Positions 7,601 to 14,083 of a stretch of 17,027 nucleotides of DNA are shown here, piece by piece. A program made the position numbers and the translations under genes. Origin of the DNA: Acidimicrobiaceae bacterium. Its GTDB lineage: Bacteria > Actinomycetota > Acidimicrobiia > Acidimicrobiales > Ilumatobacteraceae. The DNA lies in assembly GCA_006515795.1 (NCBI GenBank), contig VFMC01000072.1, positions 10,158-27,184 of the forward strand, written 5' to 3'. Every line of letters starts with the position of its first letter. Within the stretch, counting starts at the first letter, position 1. The notes beneath the pieces are model-generated. The model was not told where the DNA came from. It saw only the letters and a program-made list of their open reading frames with translations, and ran no database searches.

Positions 7601-8259
7601 CAGCCGAGCTGCCAGAACGCTCCGGTGAGCCCCAAGTCATCGAGGAGCGTCTGGTTGTGCTCGCGCGTGTGCGGGCGCCAGTCCGGATCGAGCCGGTCAC
7701 CCCACCATGCATGAGCCAGGTCGCAGAGCTCGGAGACGGTGATCGTCGCTCCGGCCGGACGACCGTCGAGCCAGCGGGCGATGTGCTCCTCCGACCGGAA
7801 GAGGTTCATCGTGGCTCAAGTGAACACGATGTCGTCCCACCAATGACCCGCCGGCACGAGGCAATGGAACAGCAAGGTCTCGTCGTCGGGATGCTGGTCG
7901 CGAACCGCGACCTCGATTCCCTCGCCGCATTCGGGGCACACCGTTTCGATCCGGCCATCCACATGCAACGCGGCGCAGATGCCGAAGGCGTCCCACGCGC
8001 AGTTGGCGAACCATGAGCGCCCGCCGGCGTGCACCCGGTACGGAGTGGGCGCAGCCGCGAAGGGGTTGGCCATCCGGAGCTCGGTGGCGCCCTCGTTCAA
8101 CACGAGCGCGTGGGCGTCGGACAGGCGACGCCAGCCGTCGCGCACCTCGGGAACCGGCGTCGCGCTCGCCGCAGCCACCTCGTCCACGCCCGGAGCTCGA
8201 CCGAGCTCGACGAACATCCGATACGTGAGGTTGCGAAGCGCAACATCGTCGTCGTCCAT
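7600..8259 (-). CDS. MerB-family alkylmercury lyase homologue with in-frame TGA (candidate selenoprotein)
   Basis: MerB cleaves carbon-mercury bonds by protonolysis in the cytoplasm, using Cys96, Asp99 and Cys159 (R831b numbering). Codons 1-147 (MDDDDVALRN...) carry a small N-terminal helical domain and then ANCAWDAFGIC, giving Cys87 and Asp90 for Cys96/Asp99, and Cys108 for Cys117 with the same 21-residue spacing. Codon 148 is TGA (7816-7818). The same frame then continues 71 codons (ATMNLFRSEEHIARWLDGR... to FWQLG) with further family character: MNLFRSEE matches the HVHFFAS stretch that follows Cys159 in MerB. The TGA therefore sits at the catalytic Cys159 position. Read through, the product is 219 residues, normal for the family. 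Selenocysteine insertion is supported by the hairpin listed at 7779-7811. The alternative is a fresh nonsense mutation, TGC/TGT to TGA. Family membership is confident; true organomercurial activity is not certain. Confidence 0.85.
7779..7811 (-). promoter_or_regulatory. SECIS-like hairpin immediately downstream of the in-frame TGA
   Basis: In the mRNA (minus strand), 4 nt after UGA comes a lower stem of 5 bp (CGAUG with CAUCG), an internal loop (AAC opposite CA), an upper stem of 7 bp (CUCUUCC with GGAGGAG, one U-G pair) and a 4-nt apical loop GGUC. The loop begins 19 nt after the UGA. In the E. coli fdhF SECIS, GGU of the apical loop lies 18 nt after its UGA, and those loop G and U bases contact SelB. 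Stem size, distance and loop sequence all fit the bacterial SECIS consensus. One caution is that the upper stem lies within codons for LFRSEE, so part of it could be a by-product of a conserved peptide. Confidence 0.6.
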
Positions 8260-8309
8260 CGGCGCACGGTAGCCCCATAGCTCACCCGAAATGCGATCCG
8301 ACCGTCGAC

Positions 8310-8351
8310 AGCGAAAGGTCCCAGCCCGGGAGAGGGCTGGGACCTTTCGCT
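8310..8351 (-). terminator. Strong intrinsic-type terminator hairpin of the peroxidase gene
   Basis: A perfect 18-bp inverted repeat (8310-8327 with 8334-8351) encloses a 6-base loop, 16 bases past the TAG stop of the peroxidase gene on the minus strand. No long T-run follows, which is common in high-GC actinobacteria. It separates the peroxidase transcript from the MerB-like gene starting at 8259, leaving only about 50 bases for that gene's own promoter. Confidence 0.8.
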
Positions 8352-8367
8352 GGCGGTTTCCCGCGAG

Positions 8368-9108
8368 CTAGGGGGCGGTCGTGAACAGCCAGGTGACCGT
8401 GGCCAGCGGGATGCCCGTGGTGGAGCTCCTGATCGCCGCCGGACCACCCGTGAGGGTGACCCTGAACTGGGTGCCCTTGCGCAACCGGTCGACCGGGTTG
8501 ATGGTGACCCTGCGGGTGGCGGCGTTGTAGGTCACCGTTGCCACTTGTACCGCCCCGTTCGACACCCGGGTGATCGTCGCGGTGGTGACACTGGTGCCGA
8601 CGACGTTCTCGCTGAAGTTGGCCGTGACGTTGGCATCACGGTTCACGTTCACCGCATTGATCGCCGGAGCCCTGGCCGTGACCGTCGGGGCCGCATCGGT
8701 GGTGAAGGTCCACGACGTCGTCGCCAACGCAGCACATGGAGCCGTGCTGCGGATGCCGGATCCACCTGCCCCCGACGGGCAGGTGCCGCCGTTGAAGGTG
8801 ACCGTGTAAGACGTACCCGCGGCCAGGTTGAGCGACGGGTTGATCGTGACGAGTCGTGATGGGACCTGCACGTAGCTGACGCTCGTGGCGATGACGTTGC
8901 CAGTGACCGTGTTGGTCAGCACCACGTTGGTGGTGTTGACGACGCCGCCCACGACGTTGCGGCTGAAGTTCGCCGTGATGTTGCTGCCCACCGGGAACCC
9001 ACTGGACCCAGCGACCGGACTCAATGGAGTGACGACCAGTGGAGGCGTCGCCGACGGTGTCACCACGTTCGACGGTGTCGAGTGCCCACCTGTGCCGACG
9101 GCGTTCAC
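8368..9108 (-). CDS. C-terminal segment of the haem peroxidase: FN3 remnant plus two Ig-like Big_5 repeats
   Basis: The segment reads from GTG 9108 (NAVGTGGHSTPSNVV, the typical last strand of a fibronectin type III domain) to TAG at 8368. After the FN3 end come two SbsA-like Ig (Big_5) domains of about 100 residues each. The first carries PVGSNITANFSRNVVG, the second NRDANVTANFSENVVG, and both end in a WTFTT/WLFTT strand. These are adhesive or spacer modules on secreted proteins. It is very unlikely to be an independent gene: it has no Shine-Dalgarno, its start overlaps the preceding stop (GTGA), and it begins halfway through a domain whose first half is encoded just upstream in another frame. 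I read it as the tail of the large secreted peroxidase separated by a deletion near 9107-9115. Confidence 0.8.
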   Translation of the reverse strand: MNAVGTGGHSTPSNVVTPSATPPLVVTPLSPVAGSSGFPVGSNITANFSRNVVGGVVNTTNVVLTNTVTGNVIATSVSYVQVPSRLVTINPSLNLAAGTSYTVTFNGGTCPSGAGGSGIRSTAPCAALATTSWTFTTDAAPTVTARAPAINAVNVNRDANVTANFSENVVGTSVTTATITRVSNGAVQVATVTYNAATRRVTINPVDRLRKGTQFRVTLTGGPAAIRSSTTGIPLATVTWLFTTAP

Positions 9109-10175
9109 CGCCGCGTGCGGACGTTGATCGTGAAGCTGCTGATCGCCGGCAGCACGGTGCCGGTGGGCGGCGTGAAGTTCACGATCGCGAAACCGCTGCC
9201 GGCCACGGCTGTGCCGATCGTCGGAACCCCGGGAACACCCAGGGAGACGGTCTGGTCGGCGAACTGGAACCGCTCGACGTTGCGCACCGTGTCGGTACCG
9301 TTGTCGCCGCCACCGCCACCGCCGCCACCGCCACCGCCGGCTCCGGCGCCACGGGCATGGTCGACGATCATGGCATCGCCGACGACGGTGATGTCGTAGT
9401 CGGCGCGGGGTCCGGTGAACAGTGCCGTGTCGCAGTTGACCGGGGCAACCGCAGCGCAGTCGGACGCAGGAACCGTCGGCGTCAGGATCTCCCTGACGAT
9501 GACGATGTTGCCCGGGTCGACGAGGCCGGCGAACACTGCCTGCTGCAACGTCATCCCGGTTGTCCCGGCGCCGAAGTTGCCGCTGAGTGCTGCATGCTCC
9601 ATCAGATCGGTGCTGCCGATCTCGGCTCCGGAACCGTTCGGGCCCACCCGGAGGCTGAGCCGGACGTTCATGTACCGGTCGCCGTCGATGATGTCGTCGG
9701 CGCCGCGACCTTCAATCAGGTCGCTACCGGCTCCACCGATGAGGATGTTGCCATCGCCCCATACGTTTCCGCTGAGCAAGCAGTAGCTCGTGGTCGCTGC
9801 GGCGATGATTGCAGCCGGGTCGGTGGCCAGCGGCGGAACCAACGGGTCGAGACCGGAGATCCGGTCCAGGCCATCCTGATCGAGCGCATCGCAACCGATG
9901 AACCCTGCTCCGCCAACACCAGCCGGCGCCAGGTCGGTGCCGCGGAGGGTGTCGTTCAGGTTCCAACCCGATAGGGCTTCCACTTCGTTGAACCGGTCGC
10001 GCACCTCGATCACCGGCTGCCCCTCCTCGAGGATCACCAAGTTGAGATCGGCGATCTGCGGCTGCGGGTCGTTCAAGCCGATCGACCAGTCGAAGCCCGC
10101 TGCTCCGGCGTTCTTCTCGACTCCGGGGCCGGCCGCCACCCTCGGTGTCGAAGTCGTCGTCGCCACCCTGGCCAT
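9105..10175 (-). CDS. Middle segment of the haem peroxidase: RTX-associated region, Gly-rich linker, FN3 start
   Basis: From about base 10150 this frame continues the peroxidase/RTX protein after a small deletion. AGPGVEKNAGAAGFDWSIGL is followed by a domain with VRDRFNEVEALSGWNLNDTL, and then short RTX-type repeats (GDGNILIGGAGSDLIEGRGA). After these come an 11-Gly linker, a short FQFADQTVSLG motif typical of calcium-repeat proteins, and the first half of a fibronectin type III domain (VPTIGTAVAGSGFAIVNFTPP to INVRT). The frame stops with TGA at 9105-9107 in the middle of that FN3 domain. The nominal ATG at 10175 is incidental; the first 10 or so residues are out-of-frame sequence. The segment is not credible as a separate protein and belongs to the same secreted polypeptide as its neighbours. 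Confidence 0.8.
   Translation of the reverse strand: MARVATTTSTPRVAAGPGVEKNAGAAGFDWSIGLNDPQPQIADLNLVILEEGQPVIEVRDRFNEVEALSGWNLNDTLRGTDLAPAGVGGAGFIGCDALDQDGLDRISGLDPLVPPLATDPAAIIAAATTSYCLLSGNVWGDGNILIGGAGSDLIEGRGADDIIDGDRYMNVRLSLRVGPNGSGAEIGSTDLMEHAALSGNFGAGTTGMTLQQAVFAGLVDPGNIVIVREILTPTVPASDCAAVAPVNCDTALFTGPRADYDITVVGDAMIVDHARGAGAGGGGGGGGGGGDNGTDTVRNVERFQFADQTVSLGVPGVPTIGTAVAGSGFAIVNFTPPTGTVLPAISSFTINVRTRR
9306..9338 (-). repeat. Trinucleotide repeat coding for an 11-glycine linker
   Basis: Eleven consecutive glycine codons (GGC/GGT mixture) lie in the middle peroxidase segment, preceded by an Ala-Gly-rich stretch and followed by Asp-Asn-Gly. It separates the RTX region from the FN3/Ig modules. 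Such tracts can slip in length between strains. Confidence 0.85.
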
Positions 10176-13100
10176 TGGTCACATCGTGACCTGGCAGGTT
10201 GTGATCGTCGAAGAACAACGTCGAGCTGTCGCCGATCAGGAGGTCGGGCATGTCGCCACCCTCGATCCAGTCGTCGCCGCCGTCGCCGAACACCACGTCG
10301 AGACCCTGACCGCCGATGGCGAAGTCGTTGCCCTCGCCGAGGAAGTGCTCGTTGCTGTTCGCTCCACCGTTGGTGAAGTCGTTGCCATCGCCACCCATGA
10401 GGATGTCGAGGCCGATGCCGCCATCGAGGGCATCGTTGCCGGGGCCACCCTTTTGCACATCGTCGCCGGCGAGGTCGGTGAAGATGTCGTTGCCGGTTCC
10501 ACCGAGGGGCACATCGTCGCCGGCGCCGCCCTCGATGATGTCGTTGCCCGCGTTGCCGAGGAACGTGTCGTTGTCGTTGCCACCGAACATCTTGTCGACG
10601 CCGGATGTTCCGTTGTACACGCTCTGTCCGTTGATGCCGGGAGGATCGACGGTGTTGGTCGACCGGTAGCGGATCTGGTTGCCTGGCATGCGGATCAGGA
10701 GGGCCGTCTCGTTGCATTCGCTGTTCGGGTCGTCCTGGATGTTGGTTGCATGGAATGCCGTGTTGGCGATGCCGGGGTTGCTGCCGAGCTGGAACTTGCA
10801 GTCTGCGGTGGCGAACGAGTCGGCCTTGAGGCTGTGTGCCGTGGTGTTGCGCATCACCAGCTCGGCGAACGAGTTGCCTTCGAGTTGGGCCCGCAAGTTC
10901 ATGCCCGGGGTACGGGCCAGGTAGTAGAACCGGTCGCCGTTCTGCAGGTTGGTGAGCTGGTTCTCGAACACGTAGTTGAACGTCGTGCCGAGCAGCCCGC
11001 CGAACGGATTGGTGTTCTCGGCGAGGCCACCGACCCACAGGTCGATGCCGTCGACACCGGTGATCGAAGTGCTGCCCGAGTTCGACCATGCACCGGTGCT
11101 GCCCATGAACTCGGCAGCATCCCCGGGTGGAACGTCGCCGCCCACCACGTCGGGGTCGACGATCAGGCGGGCCGCCTCACGCTTGCCGGCGGCCGTGGGC
11201 TGGGAAAGGATCGACGGGTGGCGGCCATAGGCGGCCACGAAGTTGATCAGCGATTCCGGATGCTTCAGCGCAAGGCCGAAGTCGATCCAGTTGGCGTACG
11301 GCGTGAGCTGGCCGTCGTTGGTCGCCGCGAAGATCTGCTTGCGGACGTTGTTCAGCGACGGGATGCCCTCGCTACGAGCTCTGGTGAGGTTGATCGCCGG
11401 GAGATCGAGCGGCAAACCCACGAGGCGGTTGCGGAGCACGTCGGTGACGAACTCATCGATCTCGTTGCCGACCTGATCCGACAGACCCATGACGAGTGCC
11501 CCAGCGGCCTCTTGCGACGTGAGCGGTCCACCCGGACCCTGCGTGTATGACGCCGGATTCAGGAACGCGTCGAACAGGTCGATGTCGAAGTGCGTGCCGT
11601 TCTGATCGACTCGGGCCAGATCCTCGACGAGCATCGAGTGCCCGAAGCGGTAGACCGCATGGGCGAACTCGGCGGTGATCGCCGGGTTCACATCGGTCTG
11701 ATTCATCGCGAACGGCTCGAACGGATTGATCGCCGGCTGCACCTTGCGGGCGAACTCCTCGAACACGAGGTGCTGGTACTCCATCTCGTTCACGAAACGA
11801 GCGGCTTGGAACATGCGCTCGCCATAGCTGAACGTGGTTGCCGAGGTGGCCTCGAATGCTGCCAACAGATCGGGGTTCGCGTTCAGAGTGCCTTGGATGT
11901 CATCGATGAGGCGATCGTGTTCGGAGTGGAACACCTGATGCACCGCGGTGAGCGCGATGTTCTCGTTGCACCGGCCGTCGCCGCAGATGAAGTGCAGGTC
12001 GAGCAGCTCGTCGTCGTAGGTTCCCGCGGGAACCGGCGTGTCCAAGCTGCCCCCGGCAACACCATCGTTGATGAACGCAGTGTCGTCGAGGCTCTCGTCG
12101 AGGGTGAGCGGATCGTCGCCGATGAACGGATGCTCGGCCCCGCCGTTGGCCGGAACCGCCGCAGTGTCGTCGAGGCTCTCATCGATGGCAGGCGTCAGCG
12201 GATCGTCGCCGATGAACGGATGCTCGAGACCGCCGCTGGCCGGGCTGCCGTCGGGGCCACCGGCCGTCGGCGCAGCGCTGTGGGCGATGTCGTTCAGGAA
12301 CGCGGTGCCGATGCGGAACCCGTTCGCCGGCACCGCGACCGGGGCCGCGGTGTCGCCTTCGACCATGCCGGTCGTGGTGACGAACTGCGGCAATCCGCGG
12401 TCCGGGCCCGGGATGAAGTTGCCGTACGCGTCGGCGGCGATCATCGGGATGTTGCCGACGTCGGTGTCGACGAGCTGCAGGCCGAGCACGGTTGCGGCTT
12501 GGGTCTTGATCATCGCCCAGGTGGGCAGTCCACCATCGGGCGAGGACAGGAACTTGCCGGTGGAATCCGGTCCACCTCCGTTGTCGACGTACTCGCGGGT
12601 GAAGACCTGGTGTGAGGCGTGTGACGTGTAGGTCTGGCTCTGATCGACGAACGGCGTGTCTGTGTTGGGCGCGCTGCGGTTGCCGTCAGGACCGGTCATG
12701 ATCGTGCCGCGGGTCAGGACCATGAACCGCTGGTTGGCGGGGATGTCATCGGAGTCGCCAGGAATGTGGTTCGGGCCGGCGATGAGTGGGTCGTCGCCCT
12801 TCAGCGGTACGAACACCACCCCGTTGCCGCCGTTGGTGATCTTGTCGAGGCCGTGGTCGAAGAACTGACCGAAGATCGTGAAGAGCTGGTTGAACGGCGG
12901 CGAGAGGCCAATGTCGGTCGTCACGTTCGGGATGAACAGCGTCTCGAACTCGGGTACGCACTCCGTCGCCGGCGGAACGGGGTCGCCGTTCACGTCGCAG
13001 GGGAACACACCTTCGTTGCCCTGCGTGCGCACGGGGAACCCGGCGGCGGCGACTGCTGCCGGGTTGGTCGAGGTCTGGTCGACGATCAAGTTGCTGATCA

Positions 13101-13638
13101 TGCGTGGCTCGGAGTCGACGACGGCCCCGCTCGTCTGGGCATATGACGTAGGTCCTGGGGGACCCACCGGTCCGATACCTGGCACCGTAGAGCTCTCCGC
13201 CGGCCTGAACACCGGAGTCGTCAGCCGGGGGAAAGCCTGGTCGGCGGCACCGAAGGTCTCCTGACCCGGCTGCAGGTTGTTGCACGTGCCATCAACCGTA
13301 CGCAGGCCGAACGACAGCAGCGGGTTGCCGATCTGGTCGGGGCCGCTACCGACCAGCGCGGCGCACGGCCCCGTGGCCGCCGTCGTGTTCTGGACGTGAG
13401 CCTCGGCGATCTTGATCTGCTCGAGGATGAACGACAGGTCGGCAGCCGTCACCGTGAAGCCCTGAGCGACGGGGGCAGCCTCGACGCCGATGACACCCGG
13501 CAACGCGGGCAACCCGGCCGCGAGCGCGGCCAGGCACACGGTGACGGTCATCATCCGCTTCAGCGGTGATCGGCGGGCGCCGGCCTCGCTGGTCTGCTGT
13601 TCCGGGTTGTGCCGGGTTGACCACATCCATCCGCCCAT
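9724..13638 (-). CDS. Secreted animal-type haem peroxidase with RTX calcium-binding repeats (N-terminal segment, frameshifted at 3' end)
   Basis: The start is ATG 13638, preceded by GGGAGAG with 5-base spacing. A basic N-region and hydrophobic core (about residues 31-50) form a signal peptide with likely cleavage near GVEAAPVA. The peroxidase domain covers about 230-810. FGQFFDHGLD at 256-265 carries the expected distal His262, HQVFHSEHDRL (567-577) is the helix with the Arg/Asn region, and AVYRFGHSML carries the expected proximal haem His667. RTX nonapeptides (GGNDNDTFLGNAGNDIIEG style) run from about 1012 to 1168 and bind Ca2+ outside the cell. Homology stops near GGDDDFDTEGG (about base 10150); the remaining residues to the stop at 9724 are a wrong-frame reading. 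Haem peroxidases with RTX repeats include Mn(II)-oxidising MopA-like enzymes; halide or phenol oxidation is equally possible. The intact gene would span 8368-13638. Confidence 0.88.
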   Translation of the reverse strand: MGGWMWSTRHNPEQQTSEAGARRSPLKRMMTVTVCLAALAAGLPALPGVIGVEAAPVAQGFTVTAADLSFILEQIKIAEAHVQNTTAATGPCAALVGSGPDQIGNPLLSFGLRTVDGTCNNLQPGQETFGAADQAFPRLTTPVFRPAESSTVPGIGPVGPPGPTSYAQTSGAVVDSEPRMISNLIVDQTSTNPAAVAAAGFPVRTQGNEGVFPCDVNGDPVPPATECVPEFETLFIPNVTTDIGLSPPFNQLFTIFGQFFDHGLDKITNGGNGVVFVPLKGDDPLIAGPNHIPGDSDDIPANQRFMVLTRGTIMTGPDGNRSAPNTDTPFVDQSQTYTSHASHQVFTREYVDNGGGPDSTGKFLSSPDGGLPTWAMIKTQAATVLGLQLVDTDVGNIPMIAADAYGNFIPGPDRGLPQFVTTTGMVEGDTAAPVAVPANGFRIGTAFLNDIAHSAAPTAGGPDGSPASGGLEHPFIGDDPLTPAIDESLDDTAAVPANGGAEHPFIGDDPLTLDESLDDTAFINDGVAGGSLDTPVPAGTYDDELLDLHFICGDGRCNENIALTAVHQVFHSEHDRLIDDIQGTLNANPDLLAAFEATSATTFSYGERMFQAARFVNEMEYQHLVFEEFARKVQPAINPFEPFAMNQTDVNPAITAEFAHAVYRFGHSMLVEDLARVDQNGTHFDIDLFDAFLNPASYTQGPGGPLTSQEAAGALVMGLSDQVGNEIDEFVTDVLRNRLVGLPLDLPAINLTRARSEGIPSLNNVRKQIFAATNDGQLTPYANWIDFGLALKHPESLINFVAAYGRHPSILSQPTAAGKREAARLIVDPDVVGGDVPPGDAAEFMGSTGAWSNSGSTSITGVDGIDLWVGGLAENTNPFGGLLGTTFNYVFENQLTNLQNGDRFYYLARTPGMNLRAQLEGNSFAELVMRNTTAHSLKADSFATADCKFQLGSNPGIANTAFHATNIQDDPNSECNETALLIRMPGNQIRYRSTNTVDPPGINGQSVYNGTSGVDKMFGGNDNDTFLGNAGNDIIEGGAGDDVPLGGTGNDIFTDLAGDDVQKGGPGNDALDGGIGLDILMGGDGNDFTNGGANSNEHFLGEGNDFAIGGQGLDVVFGDGGDDWIEGGDMPDLLIGDSSTLFFDDHNLPGHDVTNGQGGDDDFDTEGGGRPRSREERRSSGLRLVDRLERPAAADRRSQLGDPRGGAAGDRGARPVQRSGSPIGLEPERHPPRHRPGAGWCWRSRVHRLRCARSGWPGPDLRSRPVGSAAGHRPGCNHRRSDHELLLAQRKRMGRWQHPHRWSR
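12077..12226 (-). repeat. Imperfect tandem duplication inside the peroxidase gene
   Basis: Two copies, 12077-12136 and 12161-12226, encode EHPFIGDDPLT followed by DESLDDTA, with the second copy carrying a 6-base difference (PAI inserted before DESLDD, plus one codon change). The repeat sits between the distal-His part of the domain and the HQVFHSEHD helix, probably in a surface loop. Confidence 0.8.
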
Positions 13639-13928
13639 CAGTTCTCTCCCTCGTCCGCGTCGGTGATCCGACCTTCCGCCAGGACGCCAGCGTGGCAACG
13701 CGCGCAACGTCACGCCATCGGCGATTCGTCTTGATCCTCCGATCGCTACCCGGTCGTGGTACGTGGACCATGGTCCTAAGCCCATCGGCAACTCCTCCAC
13801 CCGGAGCATCCGTCCCCCTTCTCTGCGTAGCCTCAAGCGCGGCTTTCTTGACGAAGTCCCCACAATCGTCAAGAGCCACGACGAAGCGTCCACCATACGA
13901 ACGCATTCGGCGGTCTCTGAGGAAATCT

Positions 13929-13957
13929 TTGATTCAGGTCGTGTGGAGGCTTAGTAT
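13929..13957 (+). promoter_or_regulatory. Sigma70-type promoter for the two-component genes
   Basis: TTGATT (13929-13934), a 17-base spacer and TAGTAT (13952-13957) are close to the consensus -35 and -10 boxes. Transcription would start near 13964 and leave a leader of about 120 bases before the kinase start at 14084. Confidence 0.5.
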
Positions 13958-14051
13958 TGGCGCACACTCGCGGCGGCGGGAACTGCCGGGCAGCGAATCG
14001 GTAGTACAGGGCGGGGTACTCACCACGATGAACACAGGCGTTGTGCACGAT

Positions 14052-14075
14052 GCGGCACTCGGAGCGGCACTCGGA
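14052..14075 (+). repeat. 12-bp perfect tandem repeat upstream of the sensor kinase start
   Basis: Two adjacent copies of GCGGCACTCGGA. The end of the second copy supplies the GGAG (14073-14076) that serves as Shine-Dalgarno for the TTG start at 14084, so the first copy repeats most of that site 12 bases upstream. Confidence 0.75.
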
Positions 14076-14083
14076 GCATCGAC

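Larger units (their letters stand above)
13639..14083. other. 445-bp divergent intergenic region
   Basis: This separates the leftward peroxidase gene from the rightward sensor-kinase gene. It is less GC-rich than its surroundings between about 13790 and 13970. It holds the peroxidase Shine-Dalgarno (13644-13650), a perfect 12-bp palindrome GGACCATGGTCC (13765-13776) that could be an operator, a sigma70-like promoter towards the kinase (13929-13957) and a 12-bp tandem repeat (14052-14075). Open frames crossing it show no protein-like composition, so I see no gene. No convincing promoter towards the peroxidase was found; a TTGACG on the minus strand at 13867-13872 lacks a good -10 partner. Confidence 0.6.

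Noticed and set aside
7816..7818. TGA read as tryptophan under an alternative genetic code
   Set aside because: Most genes in the window end in TGA, and TGG is used for Trp throughout, so TGA functions as stop here.
8260..8309. Promoter for the MerB-like gene (TCGGAT-N16-TATGGG on the minus strand)
   Set aside because: The -35 box is poor and the -10 only partial; not distinguishable from chance in this sequence.
9105..9107. TGA ending the middle peroxidase segment as a second recoded stop
   Set aside because: After this TGA the same frame gives no FN3-like sequence; the domain resumes in a different frame (NAVGTGG). It is a frameshift with loss of residues, not stop-codon readthrough.
10236..10583. 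Short direct repeats in the RTX region as a CRISPR-like array
   Set aside because: The periodicity (about 27 bases) matches nine-residue RTX codon repeats in frame; there are no conserved repeat-spacer units.
9898..12615. Long plus-strand open frames (550 and 341 codons) opposite the peroxidase
   Set aside because: They mirror the RTX and peroxidase codons on the other strand, show Val/Ala/Glu-rich low-complexity composition and have no domain; high GC content produces such antisense frames.
13690..13717. Dyad around GCGTGGCAACGCGCGCAACGTCACGC as a riboswitch or operator
   Set aside because: Only the outer 5 bp pair cleanly, and no known riboswitch core could be recognised.
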